From contig CALXPL010000004.1 in NCBI GenBank assembly GCA_944390275.1, positions 93,139-157,138 on the forward strand: 64,000 bases of DNA, in the 5' to 3' direction. This DNA is from an uncultured Alphaproteobacteria bacterium (lineage in GTDB: Bacteria > Pseudomonadota > Alphaproteobacteria > RF32 > CAG-239). Below the pieces are notes generated by a model, which saw only the letters and a list, made by a program, of their open reading frames with translations, made no database searches and was not told where the DNA came from. Every line of letters starts with the position of its first letter. Within the stretch, counting starts at the first letter, position 1. Below are positions 42,258-52,559 of the stretch, piece after piece. Both the position numbers and the translations under genes were made by a program.

Positions 42258-43646
42258 TTAGAAATCGCGGGCAGGAACACCGTTCTGCCAATTTTTTTCA
42301 ATCTGCTCAAGAGAGCGACCTTTGGTTTCCGGTAAATATTTGTAAGTAAAGAACAAACTAAAGATACCGATAACCCCAAATATCCAGAAGGTATAAGCTT
42401 CACCGATTTTTTCGAGCAAGACCGGAAAAGTCAAAGCAACAACGAAGTTAAATCCGAAGTTAGCCATGGTACAAAGGCTCATAGCCAAACCGCGAATTTT
42501 AAGCGGCATGATTTCAGAAACGATAATCCAACCGATAGGTCCGAGAGAAAAGGCAAAGCATGCGATATAAACCACAATACTGGCCACGGCTACCCATTTC
42601 AAATTATCACCCAAAATATCCGTCAGGAAGAAGGATCCACCCAGAGCAAACAAGCTGAGGGTAACGCCGCATAAGCCGGCATAGAGCAGGGGTTTTCTGC
42701 CGACTTTATCCGTAAAGAAGATAGCTACAAAAGTCATGGTAAAATTAACGACACCGACACCGATTGTTGCATAAAGGGCACCGAGAGTATCGGTAAAACC
42801 GGCAGCTTTAAAGATGGTTGCCGTATAATAGATGATGGTATTAATACCGGTGCAAATCTGCATAAACATCATTCCGACACCGACAATAACCGGCATAATC
42901 ATCCATTTTTGGAAGGGAGTTTTTTGAGAAGAAGTCTTTGTTTGAGATTTGAGAGTTGATTTAATTTCGGCAATATGTTCATTTGGATTCGCATCGGGTT
43001 CAATTTTTTTGAAAATTTCGCGAGCTTCAGCCTCACGTTTTTTAGAAATCAACCAACGTGGAGTATCTCCCAAGAAGCTAATTCCGATAAGAAGGATAAG
43101 AGCTGGAATAAGTCCGGCTCCGAGCATCCAACGCCAGTTATATTCGCTCAAAGCGAAGACTCGGTTAATCAAATAAGAGAAGAGGATACCGGCGGTAATA
43201 GCGAGTTGATAAAGGGAAACCAACATACCTCTAACTTTTTGTGGAGATAATTCAGAGAGGTAGAGAGGGATAACGAAATTCACCATACCGATAGCCAGAC
43301 CTAAAATCATACGACCGCAAATGAGCCAAAAGACGCTAGTTGCAAAACCGCACAAAAGCGAGCCGATGGCAAAGATGATTGCGGTTGCGATAATAACTTT
43401 TTTTCGCCCATAGACATCAGCTAAGACACCATTAGCCGCGGCACCGAGTACAGCACCGACCAAAGCGGAACTGACGACCCAACCTTGTTCAAGGGCGGAA
43501 AGCGGCCAAGTATCATTAATAAAGAGTAAAGCACCGGAAATGACACCGGTATCGAAACCGGAAAGCAAGCCGCCTAAAGAGGCGACACCGGCAATAACAT
43601 AAAGCCAAAGATGACGGAGCTTGAAGGTCGCGACGGAATTTTTCAT
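42258..43646 (-). CDS. MFS sugar porter (SP family)
   Basis: 462 residues from the ATG at 43646, which has TGGAG upstream; the TTG five codons earlier is poorly placed. Twelve membrane segments and the sugar-porter signatures are clear: G-x-D-T-G-V-I-S-G near the start, D-V-Y-G-R-K-K between helices 2 and 3, the R-G-M-L-V-S-L-Y-Q-L-A-I-T-x-G-I-L loop, and P-E-T-K-G-R-S-L-E-Q-I near the end. It probably imports a hexose or pentose with H+. No sugar-metabolism genes lie nearby. Confidence 0.92.
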   Translation of the reverse strand: MKNSVATFKLRHLWLYVIAGVASLGGLLSGFDTGVISGALLFINDTWPLSALEQGWVVSSALVGAVLGAAANGVLADVYGRKKVIIATAIIFAIGSLLCGFATSVFWLICGRMILGLAIGMVNFVIPLYLSELSPQKVRGMLVSLYQLAITAGILFSYLINRVFALSEYNWRWMLGAGLIPALILLIGISFLGDTPRWLISKKREAEAREIFKKIEPDANPNEHIAEIKSTLKSQTKTSSQKTPFQKWMIMPVIVGVGMMFMQICTGINTIIYYTATIFKAAGFTDTLGALYATIGVGVVNFTMTFVAIFFTDKVGRKPLLYAGLCGVTLSLFALGGSFFLTDILGDNLKWVAVASIVVYIACFAFSLGPIGWIIVSEIMPLKIRGLAMSLCTMANFGFNFVVALTFPVLLEKIGEAYTFWIFGVIGIFSLFFTYKYLPETKGRSLEQIEKNWQNGVPARDF

Positions 43647-43781
43647 AAAACATCTCCACAAAAATTAATGTAACAAAGATATAATAACATAAAAAGAAAA
43701 AACAATAAATAGCATTAAGAGTTTTTAAAAAAGTTCTTATTAAAATAGCACAAAATCATAATTAAATAAAAGGGTAGCGGA

Positions 43782-45104
43782 ATGATAAAGCGGGGGATAA
43801 TGTTGTGTCTTGGCTTAAGCGGATTGTGCAGCACCAATGCATGCGCATCAGTAGCTTATATGGAAAAAGCCGGACAGCCTCCGCGAGAATATCAAGAATG
43901 GTTAAAAGATTTGCAAGAAGAAATGCACGACAAAGGGATATCGACAGCGACATTGGGAAAAGCCTTTGCCAAAAATTACTATCACCCGAAACATAAAGTT
44001 GTCGAAAAAGACCGCAATCAAGCGGAATTCATCATGAGTAGTACGGAATATCTCAATCGCTTGGTCAATCGTCAACGAGTAGAGAAGGGAAAGCAAAAAT
44101 ATAAAGAGATTCGTTCTCACTATCAAAAGGTTGAGAAGGACTATGGTGTTCCGTTAAATTATTTGGTTGCCTTTTGGGGAATGGAAACCAATTACGGAAA
44201 AAGTTTTGGCAATCATGAAGTCATAGAAGCCTTAACGGTTTTGAGTTATGACAACCGCCGTCCGCAATTTTTTCGAAACGAATTATATCAGGCATTAAAA
44301 ATCATAGACAACGGAAACATTACGGTTGAAGGAATGGAAGGTTCTTGGGCCGGAGCCATGGGACATTTTCAGTTTATGCCGTCAACTTATAATGCCTATG
44401 CGGTTGATTATGATAAAGACGGCAAAATAGATATTTGGAACAATTACGGAGATGCCATAGCATCCGCGGCGAATTATTTGCAAAGCATCGGGTGGAAAAG
44501 AGGAGAGCCGTGGGGAATGGAAGTAACGCTTCCGTGGAATTTTGATTACACAAAGAGCGGCCGAGAAATAAAAAAGAGTATAAAAGATTGGGAAAAATCA
44601 GGTGTAAGAAAAAACAACGGCAAGAAGCTAGGATTAAATGCAGAGTTAAAAGGTTCAATAATCGTACCGGAAGGTTATAAAGGCCAAGCCTATTTGGTAT
44701 TGGACAATTTTGATAAAATCATGCAATGGAACAAATCGGAAAATTATGCTTTGGGAGTATCTTTGTTAGCCGACTACGTAAAAAGCGGCAAAGCATGGCA
44801 AGCGCGACAAAACAAGAGTCAAAAAGAAAAAATTTCCAATGAAGACATCCTTGAACTTCAAAAGTTCATCAACCAACACAAAATTGCCCAAATTACCGAA
44901 GACGGACAATTAGGGAGTAAAACACGAACGGCAATAAAGAAATTGCAAAAGAAAGCAGGTTTTCCGGCGGATGGCTACCCCAGCATTCGCTTGATAAATA
45001 AAATTAAAAATTTTGATGAAAAGATAGGATTTTCGGTACCGCTACAACCCCAAAAGCCTCATAGGAAGCCCAACAAAACACGCTCCGAGATAAAGAAAAA
45101 ATGA
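43782..45104 (+). CDS. MltB-family lytic murein transglycosylase with peptidoglycan-binding domain
   Basis: 440 residues with a signal peptide. The catalytic domain spans about 30-345: the catalytic Glu is in A-F-W-G-M-E-T-N-Y-G-K at about 135, followed by G-S-W-A-G-A-M-G-H-F-Q-F-M-P-S and the Y-D-x-D-G motif. A PG_binding_1 domain (I-A-Q-I-T-E-D-G-Q-L-G-S-K-T-R-T-A-I-K-K-L) ends near 405. It cleaves glycan strands with formation of 1,6-anhydro-muramic acid. It precedes two more cell-wall genes (rlpA and dac). Confidence 0.92.
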   Translation: MIKRGIMLCLGLSGLCSTNACASVAYMEKAGQPPREYQEWLKDLQEEMHDKGISTATLGKAFAKNYYHPKHKVVEKDRNQAEFIMSSTEYLNRLVNRQRVEKGKQKYKEIRSHYQKVEKDYGVPLNYLVAFWGMETNYGKSFGNHEVIEALTVLSYDNRRPQFFRNELYQALKIIDNGNITVEGMEGSWAGAMGHFQFMPSTYNAYAVDYDKDGKIDIWNNYGDAIASAANYLQSIGWKRGEPWGMEVTLPWNFDYTKSGREIKKSIKDWEKSGVRKNNGKKLGLNAELKGSIIVPEGYKGQAYLVLDNFDKIMQWNKSENYALGVSLLADYVKSGKAWQARQNKSQKEKISNEDILELQKFINQHKIAQITEDGQLGSKTRTAIKKLQKKAGFPADGYPSIRLINKIKNFDEKIGFSVPLQPQKPHRKPNKTRSEIKKK

Positions 45105-45199
45105 ATTCACAGGGATAAAATCGGGTCTTTACGAAGTCAGAAAAAGAGTTTATCTTAATTGAGATAAAAAAATCAAAGAGAAAATATTAAGGTACCGCA

Positions 45200-46180
45200 A
45201 TGAATCGTCTAATTACAAAAATCATATTGGGAGCAGCCCTGATAGGCTTGGCAGGCTGTGCCAGCAAAGAAGTTGATTTGGATGCCTCTCCTTATTCGCA
45301 AGCAGAAACGATAAAAGACATGGGAGGAAGTTATAAAGTAGGAAAGCCCTATGAAATAATGGGACAAACTTATTATCCTCGTGAAGATTATAAGTATTCG
45401 GAAGTTGGTATAGCATCATGGTATGGTGAAGATTTTCATGAAAAGACGACAGCAAACGGAGAAGAATATGATATGAACAGCCTAACCGCAGCGCATAGAA
45501 CGCTTCCGTTGCCGTCGATTGTAAAAGTAACCAACTTGGAAAATGGTCGTTCTTTAATTTTGAGAGTTAATGACCGCGGTCCTTATGCCAAGAACAGGAT
45601 TATAGATATATCAAAGCGCGGAGCGCAATTATTAGGTTTCCAATCAAAAGGCACAGCGAAAGTTCGGGTTGAGATTATGCCCAAAGAAAGTATAGCCCTT
45701 AAGCAAGCCTTATTGGGACAGGAGTTAGAACCGACATATGCCTTGTATAACGCTCGTTCTGAAGCCTTAGCCATACCACCGGGGGCGGGGAGAGTAAGCC
45801 AAGTTTCAAATACGATACCGGCGGCACAAATGAGTGATTTTGAAAAAGACCGCAACTATCTGGTTGGAGCTGAAGTTGCCCAAGAAACTCCTGAAAGGAT
45901 AAATGTACCGCAACGTCCGCAAATCAGCACAACCGGAGTTATCGGCAACGGGAAAAAGTTTTATGTTCAAGCCGGAGCTTTTTCAGAAGAAGCACGAGCC
46001 CAAAATCTATCAGCAAAATTACAAAGAATAGGCAGCGTCAATATGACGGTAGCAACGGTAAACGGAACAGATTTTTATCGTGTACGCTTAGGACCTTATA
46101 ACACGGAAGACGATGCAAACACCACGTTAAGCAAATTAATAAACTACGGCATTTCGAATGCACGCATCATTAAAGATTAG
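45200..46180 (+). CDS. rlpA: RlpA-family septal lytic transglycosylase with SPOR domain
   Basis: 326 residues. The lipobox G-L-A-G-C at about 16-20 shows a lipoprotein. The double-psi beta-barrel domain (G-I-A-S-W-Y-G-E-D-F-H, V-N-D-R-G-P-Y, D-I-S-K-R-G-A) lies at about 70-160, and the SPOR domain (F-Y-V-Q-A-G-A-F and V-R-L-G-P-Y) at about 250-325 binds denuded glycan at the septum. The product acts in cell separation. AAGG precedes the ATG. Confidence 0.93.
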   Translation: MNRLITKIILGAALIGLAGCASKEVDLDASPYSQAETIKDMGGSYKVGKPYEIMGQTYYPREDYKYSEVGIASWYGEDFHEKTTANGEEYDMNSLTAAHRTLPLPSIVKVTNLENGRSLILRVNDRGPYAKNRIIDISKRGAQLLGFQSKGTAKVRVEIMPKESIALKQALLGQELEPTYALYNARSEALAIPPGAGRVSQVSNTIPAAQMSDFEKDRNYLVGAEVAQETPERINVPQRPQISTTGVIGNGKKFYVQAGAFSEEARAQNLSAKLQRIGSVNMTVATVNGTDFYRVRLGPYNTEDDANTTLSKLINYGISNARIIKD

Positions 46181-46207
46181 ACGAGAAGATATAAGAAGGG
46201 ACAGACA

Positions 46208-47359
46208 ATGACATATAAACAGGGACTGGGATTAGCACTCTTAACAAGCTGTATCATGAGTTGGGGCATGGATGTTTCAGCCATGGAAACCAAAGCGCGA
46301 AACGCTATTTTAATAGATTTTACGACCGGACAACAATTATATGCCAAAGACCATAAAAGAATGGTACCTCCGGCATCAATGAGTAAGTTAATGACTGTTT
46401 ATATGATATTTGACAAATTAAAAGACGGTTCATTGTCGTTAGATGATACCTTCACGGTGAGTGAAAACGCATGGCGCAAGGGCGGAGCGGCCACCGGAGG
46501 ATCGACCATGTTTTTGAAGATTGGTCAAAAAGTTCGTGTTGAAGATTTGCTAAAGGGAATTTTAATACAATCAGGAAATGATGCGTGCATAGTAGCAGCG
46601 GAAAACATCTCGGGTTCGGAAGAAGACTTTGCCGCACAAATGAACATCAAAGCCAAGCAAATGGGTTTAGGCAACAGTTCATTTGTCAATTCGACGGGAT
46701 TACCGGATCCGGAACATAGAATGTCTGTTGAAGATTTAGCGAAATTGTCCAAAGCCATTATCGAAGAATTTCCGGAATTTTACCATTTATTTTCAGAAAA
46801 GAATTTTACCTATAACGGCATAAAGCAAGGCAATCGCAATCCTTTGTTATACAGTATGCCCAATGCGGACGGTTTAAAGACGGGACATACGGAAGAAGCA
46901 GGTTTCAGCTTGGTAGCATCCGCCAAGAAAGGCGACAGAAGATTGATTGAAGTCATGACCGGCATGAAAAGCAACAAAGAACGCTCGGAAGAAGCGGAAA
47001 AATTGATGTCATGGGGTTTCAGAGAATTTCAAAATTATAAGATTTATGAAGCCGGACAAAAAATAGTTGAAGTACCGGTCTGGTTTGGCAAAAGCAAAAG
47101 CGTCAATTTAGTTGTTAATGAAGATGTAATCAAGACTTTGCCGCGTAATAAAAGAGATGAAATAAAACTGATTGCCGTATATAAAAAACCATTGCCTGCT
47201 CCGATACAAAAAGGAGAAGAACTGGGGCAATTAAAAATAGAGATACCGGGGATGGAAACGGTAAAGATACCATTATTCGCGGCAGATAATGTTGAAAAAC
47301 AAGGATTTTTCGGCAGAATCAGTACAAATTTAAAATATCTGATATTTGGGGCAGAATAA
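46208..47359 (+). CDS. D-alanyl-D-alanine carboxypeptidase (penicillin-binding protein)
   Basis: 383 residues with a signal peptide. The three active-site motifs are S-M-S-K (about 57-60), S-G-N (about 120) and K-T-G (about 225). The C-terminal domain (about 280-355) has the fold of DacA/DacC and a membrane-binding tail. It trims the terminal D-Ala of peptidoglycan stem peptides in the periplasm. The last base of its stop is the first base of tmk. Confidence 0.93.
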   Translation: MTYKQGLGLALLTSCIMSWGMDVSAMETKARNAILIDFTTGQQLYAKDHKRMVPPASMSKLMTVYMIFDKLKDGSLSLDDTFTVSENAWRKGGAATGGSTMFLKIGQKVRVEDLLKGILIQSGNDACIVAAENISGSEEDFAAQMNIKAKQMGLGNSSFVNSTGLPDPEHRMSVEDLAKLSKAIIEEFPEFYHLFSEKNFTYNGIKQGNRNPLLYSMPNADGLKTGHTEEAGFSLVASAKKGDRRLIEVMTGMKSNKERSEEAEKLMSWGFREFQNYKIYEAGQKIVEVPVWFGKSKSVNLVVNEDVIKTLPRNKRDEIKLIAVYKKPLPAPIQKGEELGQLKIEIPGMETVKIPLFAADNVEKQGFFGRISTNLKYLIFGAE

Positions 47360-48018
47360 TGACTTTGTCAGGAAAATTCATAACCTTTGAAGGTGGTGAA
47401 GGAACAGGAAAATCGACCCAACTGAGGCTTTTGTCGGAATATCTCACCCAAAAAGGGATTGAAAACATCCAAACCAAGGAACCGGGAGGCACCGAGATTG
47501 GGTTAGAGTTAAGACGCATCTTGGTAACCGGAGATAAAGACAAGATGGATGCCGTTGCCGAAGCCTTAATGTATTATGCCGACCGCAGAATACATTTAAC
47601 CAAAAAAATCTGGCCGGCTCTGGAAAAAGGGGAATGGGTATTAAGCGACCGCTTTGCCGATTCGACGGTAGCTTATCAATATTATGGTTATGAAAAACGT
47701 ATTCCCAAAGATTTATTAGACGATTTATATAAAATCAGTGTCGGAGATTTCAAACCGGATTTAACTTTGATTTTAGACTTAGATCCGGAAATAGGATTGG
47801 CACGCTCCATGAAAAAAGCCTCCGGCATGGTTCAAAAAGAAACCCGTCATGAGAGCCGCGGTTTAAAATTTCATCAAAATCTCCGCGCGGGATTTTTGGA
47901 AATGGCCAAAGCCGAACCGCACAGATTTGTTGTCATCAATGCCGATACGGACATTAACAGCTTACACAGCCAAATCGTTGAAGTCGTTAACGAAAGGTTT
48001 GGATTAAGCCATGAGTGA
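47359..48018 (+). CDS. tmk: Thymidylate kinase
   Basis: 219 residues. The P-loop F-E-G-G-E-G-T-G-K-S-T-Q is near the start, D-R-F-A-D-S-T-V-A-Y-Q at about 95 and the LID region with R-x-x-x-R later. It makes dTDP from dTMP. It overlaps holB by 8 bp, the usual tmk-holB arrangement. Confidence 0.95.
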   Translation: MTLSGKFITFEGGEGTGKSTQLRLLSEYLTQKGIENIQTKEPGGTEIGLELRRILVTGDKDKMDAVAEALMYYADRRIHLTKKIWPALEKGEWVLSDRFADSTVAYQYYGYEKRIPKDLLDDLYKISVGDFKPDLTLILDLDPEIGLARSMKKASGMVQKETRHESRGLKFHQNLRAGFLEMAKAEPHRFVVINADTDINSLHSQIVEVVNERFGLSHE

Positions 48019-49078
48019 AGGCAGTGAGAAGAGCGCAATTACCCCCAACAACAACCCCATTCTGCAAGGTCATGAAAAAGCAGAAGAAATATTGCTAGAT
48101 GCATGGAAGCGCAATGCGTTGCACAATTCATGGTTAATCAGCGGCATTGAAGGCATCGGCAAGGCGACATTAGCATACCGATTTGCCCGTTTTTTATTAT
48201 CGGCAGATGAGAACAAAAGAGAAAGTTATACCAGTCTTAATGTTTCACAAGACAATCCGATATATCGTTTAATTGCTAACAATTCGCATCCCGATTTAAA
48301 AGTTTTGGAACGGGATTATACGGAAACGGATAGAAAGAAGATTTTAAAATCCATAAAGAGTGGAGAGCAACTGTCGGAAGACGAACAAAAGAACTTAAAA
48401 AGATCGGCATTCATCAAAGTCGATGAAGTTCGCACCGTAAATGAATTTTTAAGCAAACGTTCATCAAATGATGGGTGGCGTGTTGTGATTATTGACAGCA
48501 TTGATGACATGAACACGGCCAGTGCCAACGCCATATTAAAAATATTGGAAGAACCGCCGCACAAAGCCTTAATGTTGCTCATCAGTCATAATCCGGCACG
48601 TTTATTAGCCACTATAAAATCGCGTTGTGCCAAACTTCCCTTACTTCCCTTGGAAGATAAGGTATTATCGAGTTTAATTCGTCGCTATCGTCCCGAATTA
48701 GAAGAACAGGACATCAAAGAGTTAACGGAACTCTGTTCCGGCAGTATCGGCAAAGCCATACGTTATGCCGAGCATGATGCAATTGAGATATATGAAAGAT
48801 TGGTCAAAGTAACAAGTGCCGCAAACAAACCAAAACTTGCGGAACAATTAAGTTTTTGTGAAGAAAACAGCGCATCGGAAGAAAATTATGAACTTTGCAA
48901 AGAATTATTCTTAAAACGAATTACGGAAAGAATAAAGACCGATAAAGAAAAAGAAGAATTAGCCAAACTCTGGGAAAAAGCCGTACAAATGTTTGATGAA
49001 ACAGAGCGTTTGAATATGGATAAGAAACAAGTATTACAACAACTTGTATATAATTTGAGTAAAATAAGCGAAGGGTAA
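48011..49078 (+). CDS. holB: DNA polymerase III delta-prime subunit
   Basis: 355 residues. The AAA+ type P-loop S-G-I-E-G-I-G-K-A-T-L appears at about 42-52. The S-A-N-A-I-L-K-I-L-E-E-P-P motif and the R-C (S-R-C-A-K-L) follow, all typical of HolB. It is part of the clamp-loader. The classic four-Cys zinc motif is missing, as in many alphaproteobacteria; I cannot tell if it ever had one. It follows tmk in coupled order. Confidence 0.92.
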   Translation: MSEGSEKSAITPNNNPILQGHEKAEEILLDAWKRNALHNSWLISGIEGIGKATLAYRFARFLLSADENKRESYTSLNVSQDNPIYRLIANNSHPDLKVLERDYTETDRKKILKSIKSGEQLSEDEQKNLKRSAFIKVDEVRTVNEFLSKRSSNDGWRVVIIDSIDDMNTASANAILKILEEPPHKALMLLISHNPARLLATIKSRCAKLPLLPLEDKVLSSLIRRYRPELEEQDIKELTELCSGSIGKAIRYAEHDAIEIYERLVKVTSAANKPKLAEQLSFCEENSASEENYELCKELFLKRITERIKTDKEKEELAKLWEKAVQMFDETERLNMDKKQVLQQLVYNLSKISEG

Positions 49079-49086
49079 GAAAAAGC

Positions 49087-49887
49087 ATGTTAGTGGACAG
49101 CCATTGTCATCTGGATTTTAATGACTTTGAGGAAGATTTTGAAGAAATGTTAGACAGAGCCAAAGAGCAGGGGGTTACAGCCATGCTCAATGCCGGCAAC
49201 AACATAGGAGAGTTGCAACATCAACTTGAAATATCGGAAAAATATCCGTTTATTTATACGGCAGTCGGTGTTCACCCGCACAATGCACATGAATATCCCG
49301 AGATAAAGGCGCAAGATTTCATAACAGCTGCGCAAGGCCACAAAAAAATCGTAGCCATAGGCGAATGTGGATTAGATTACTACTATGATTACAGTCCGCG
49401 AGAAATGCAGATTAAAATATTTAAAGAGCAAATAAAAGCGGCACAAGAAACCGGACTTCCGTTAATCATTCATAATCGGGAGTCAGACCAAGATATGATA
49501 GAAATTTTGCAAGCCGCATATAAAGAAAAGCCTTTCAGCGGAGTGATACATTGTTTTTCATCCGGTAAAGAATTGGCAGATTTTGCCTTATCGATAGGCT
49601 TTTACATTTCGGCATCAGGTATAATAACTTTTAACAAATCCAATGACATAAGAGAAGTTTTCGCACAAATACCGGAAGATAAATTATTGGTAGAAACAGA
49701 TGCTCCTTATTTGGCACCGGTTCCGGTCCGAGGCCGCCGCAATGAATCGGCCTTTGTCAGCTACACGGCAGAAAAGCTGGCACAAATCAAGAACAAGAGC
49801 TTTGAAGAAATCGCCCAGATAACATCGGACAATTTCTACAAACTTTTCCGCAAAGCGAGTGACAAAGGGAGATATGACTACGAATGA
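49087..49887 (+). CDS. tatD: TatD-family metal-dependent DNase
   Basis: 266 residues. The metal site is read as D-S-H-C-H-L-D at the start, G-E-C-G-L-D-Y-Y at about 95, H-N-R-E, H-C-F-S and E-T-D-A-P-Y. TatD-type proteins are 3'-5' exonucleases. In this context (after holB) it follows a conserved order in Proteobacteria. The end overlaps the next gene by 4 bp. Confidence 0.93.
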   Translation: MLVDSHCHLDFNDFEEDFEEMLDRAKEQGVTAMLNAGNNIGELQHQLEISEKYPFIYTAVGVHPHNAHEYPEIKAQDFITAAQGHKKIVAIGECGLDYYYDYSPREMQIKIFKEQIKAAQETGLPLIIHNRESDQDMIEILQAAYKEKPFSGVIHCFSSGKELADFALSIGFYISASGIITFNKSNDIREVFAQIPEDKLLVETDAPYLAPVPVRGRRNESAFVSYTAEKLAQIKNKSFEEIAQITSDNFYKLFRKASDKGRYDYE

Positions 49888-50675
49888 GCGGAAAAATTAT
49901 CATATTAGGAGCGGGAGCGGCTCCGGGAGTTCCGTCGTTATCCATGGGTTGGGGATATTGTAATCCAGCCAACAAAAAGAACGAAAGACACCGTACATCA
50001 ACTTATGTCGAGCTAAAAGGTGTTAAGATATTAATAGATACGTCACCGGATTTACGGGAACAATTAATACAGAATAACATCAAATCCTTAGACGGAGTTT
50101 TATACACTCATTCGCATGCCGACCATGTACATGGGATAGATGATTTGCGGGAAATAAATCGCTTATCTAGGCAAAGTCTGAATATCTATGGTGGGAAAAA
50201 GACCCTAAAAACAATCAAACAACGCTTTGACTATCTGATAGCCAAACCGCGACAAGTAAAGAATGTCGTAAGGATGCCGAGTTTGATACCAAACACCGTA
50301 AAAGGTAATCATGAATTTTTTATAAAAGGGTTAAAGATAACCCCAATAAAACTATTGCAGCATTGTGAAGAATGTCTGGGCTATATTTTCAATGATGGCG
50401 AATATGTACATATAGCGGATTTCAAGCAGATAGCCGAAAGTGCGTTTAAGATGATAAAACGTCGTCCCAAATTAGTTGTCATGCCATTAACAACACCATA
50501 CGGTCAAATACAGCATGCCGGATTGGATGAAGTTTTGGGTTACATCTCAAGAATAAATCCGGAAAGGGTCGTCTTAAACCATTTGGCAAGTGAAAGCGAT
50601 TATGAAGAGTTGAGCCAAACCACACCGGATAATATTGACATAGCCTACGACGGCATGGAAATAGAAATCAAATAA
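49884..50675 (+). CDS. MBL-fold hydrolase (PhnP-like)
   Basis: 263 residues. The H-S-H-A-D-H motif is at about 75-80, with H-I-A-D and N-H-L-A further on. The layout, beginning with G-A-G-A-A-P-G-V-P and an I-D-T-S-P-D-L-R strand, corresponds to the PhnP-type cyclic phosphodiesterases. No phn genes are near, so the substrate is unknown. It is part of the tmk-holB-tatD unit. Confidence 0.9.
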   Translation: MSGKIIILGAGAAPGVPSLSMGWGYCNPANKKNERHRTSTYVELKGVKILIDTSPDLREQLIQNNIKSLDGVLYTHSHADHVHGIDDLREINRLSRQSLNIYGGKKTLKTIKQRFDYLIAKPRQVKNVVRMPSLIPNTVKGNHEFFIKGLKITPIKLLQHCEECLGYIFNDGEYVHIADFKQIAESAFKMIKRRPKLVVMPLTTPYGQIQHAGLDEVLGYISRINPERVVLNHLASESDYEELSQTTPDNIDIAYDGMEIEIK

Positions 50676-50732
50676 AGAAAGAAGAAAAAACAAGAAAGAA
50701 GTTAAAGAAAAAAGATAAGGAAGGGAAAAGAA

Positions 50733-51602
50733 ATGTTATGTATATATCATATAGCCGACCATGATGGCAAAGGTTCCGCGGCGATTGTGCGCAGCCGTTA
50801 TCCGGAAATAGAATTATTGGGATTAAATCACGATATGGAAATCCCCTATGAAACGATAGAACAGCACGATAAAATCATCGTATGCGACATTTCTTTACCG
50901 GTAGAATATATGTTTAAATTGAGCGAGAGCAAAGACTTTACCTGGATAGACCATCACAAATCGGTAATAGATGAATATGACGCCTATCGCCAAGCAACAG
51001 GAAAAGCGGAAATAAAAGGCATAAGACGTTCGGGAACAGCGGCAATAGAATTGACATGGGAATATTTTTATCCCAAACAAGAAGTTCCTGAAGGAATACA
51101 TTTATTGGCATTGCAAGATATTTATGACTTATCGGATCCTCGTGTTATGCCCTTTGAATATGCGTGCCAGTCCATGGGGGTTAACCGTCCTGATGATGAA
51201 TTATGGAAAAAAATCATCAATAACGAGTTAGACATAGCCGAAACGGTAGCCAAAGGCGAGGCGATATTATCATGGATAAAGATAAGAGATTATCGTTTGG
51301 TAAGAGGAATGTCATTTACGAGTCATTATAAAGGAATGAAATGTATATGCGCCAACATGCCGCAAGGAAAATCAGCATTTTATGATTCACTTCCGCACAT
51401 TGGAACATTTGATTTTATGGTAAATTTTTTCATGAACAAAAAGAACACATGGAATTTGTCGTTTTATACCAGCAAAGACAATGTTGACGTCTCAAAAATA
51501 GCGGCAGAATTCGGAGGAGGCGGACACCAAAAAGCGGCGGGGGCTTCATCGCTCAAAGAGCTTCCTGAATTTTTGCGCCACGGACAATACAGCAAAGAAT
51601 AA
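50733..51602 (+). CDS. DHH-family phosphoesterase
   Basis: 289 residues. The D-H-D-G-K-G-S-A motif is at the start, D-I-S-L-P at about 50 and the DHH motif itself as W-I-D-H-H-K at about 70. The DHHA1 domain closes with G-G-G-G-H-Q-K-A-A-G. This type may degrade nanoRNA or cyclic dinucleotides. AAGGAAGG precedes the ATG; the gap to the previous gene is 57 bp. Confidence 0.88.
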   Translation: MLCIYHIADHDGKGSAAIVRSRYPEIELLGLNHDMEIPYETIEQHDKIIVCDISLPVEYMFKLSESKDFTWIDHHKSVIDEYDAYRQATGKAEIKGIRRSGTAAIELTWEYFYPKQEVPEGIHLLALQDIYDLSDPRVMPFEYACQSMGVNRPDDELWKKIINNELDIAETVAKGEAILSWIKIRDYRLVRGMSFTSHYKGMKCICANMPQGKSAFYDSLPHIGTFDFMVNFFMNKKNTWNLSFYTSKDNVDVSKIAAEFGGGGHQKAAGASSLKELPEFLRHGQYSKE

Positions 51603-51639
51603 GAATTTTGCAAAAAAGCGGAAAAGCCGAATAAAAAAA

Positions 51640-51682
51640 GAAAACACTCCTTTGAAATAAAACAAAGGAGTGTAATTTTTTA
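51640..51682. terminator. Bidirectional terminator
   Basis: ACACTCCTTTG pairs with CAAAGGAGTGT, with T runs on both sides, between the convergent DHH gene and the unknown gene. Confidence 0.85.
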
Positions 51683-52486
51683 AGCAAATTTAATGCATCT
51701 CAACCAAAATTTCGGAGAATTATCTTTCATCATCAAAAACTCGGGAGCAGGCACATGAACACCTCCATTTGTTAACACAAAAACCTTTCTGTTAAGAGGT
51801 TTCAAAGCCTTTATAAGAGATGGATTAAGATTTTTCAAAGCCCATTCTCGTGTTACAATGAGGTCCTGATAATAAATTTCAGACACAGGTTGTCGTTGAA
51901 TGGTTCCATCGGAGAAATAGCTTCTCTGAATAAGTTTAAAACCGATGACGGTACGAGGGGCATAAACGAGAGCGGCAATAGCTTCCGCTACGGTAGAGAA
52001 CCCCGGTTCAACCACTTCTGCACCGATAAGTTCGACGGTATAATCTTGAACAAGCAGTTTCGCAACCGTTGAAAGTTTTTTCCGATTAATAAAAGCGAAC
52101 ATCAAACTCTCGGGATAAACTTGTACATTATCCGTATAAGGCAAACCATCTTTAAGACGTTCATTAAAAACGATTTCAGAAAAGCCTTGTTCTTTCCAAT
52201 CTTCAATTTTTTTAATAAAATGAGAAGGATAGAGAGACAAGTCCAAATCAGGGGTATCAATTTTTAATTTTTTACCAAAGGCAAAGATTTGATTATTTTC
52301 TTTATTTTCCAACAGACGGGAATTAAGTGTGTAACAAAACTCGCGAGAGAAAGAAATATAAAAACCGTTTCGTTGATACATTTGCAGAACGGCCTGTCGG
52401 AAAGAACGTTCAATACGAGCCGTATTCAAACCGTCTTGTTCAGCAATGTCAAAAATCGGAACACGAAATAAAACTTTAGTAGCCAT
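51680..52486 (-). CDS. Hypothetical cytoplasmic protein
   Basis: 268 residues, not recognised. It has no signal peptide or membrane helix. A hydrophobic centre (V-A-E-A-I-A-A-L-V-Y-A-P-R-T-V-I) separates two charged halves. R-V-P-I-F-D-I-A and V-H-V-P-A-P-E-F-L-M are at the ends. I cannot relate it to a known domain. Confidence 0.65.
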   Translation of the reverse strand: MATKVLFRVPIFDIAEQDGLNTARIERSFRQAVLQMYQRNGFYISFSREFCYTLNSRLLENKENNQIFAFGKKLKIDTPDLDLSLYPSHFIKKIEDWKEQGFSEIVFNERLKDGLPYTDNVQVYPESLMFAFINRKKLSTVAKLLVQDYTVELIGAEVVEPGFSTVAEAIAALVYAPRTVIGFKLIQRSYFSDGTIQRQPVSEIYYQDLIVTREWALKNLNPSLIKALKPLNRKVFVLTNGGVHVPAPEFLMMKDNSPKFWLRCIKFA

Positions 52487-52559
52487 AATTATAAGAATTA
52501 AATATTAATAATAAAAAAAACAAGATGAAGATAACCGAAGTTAGACAAAAAGTCAAATT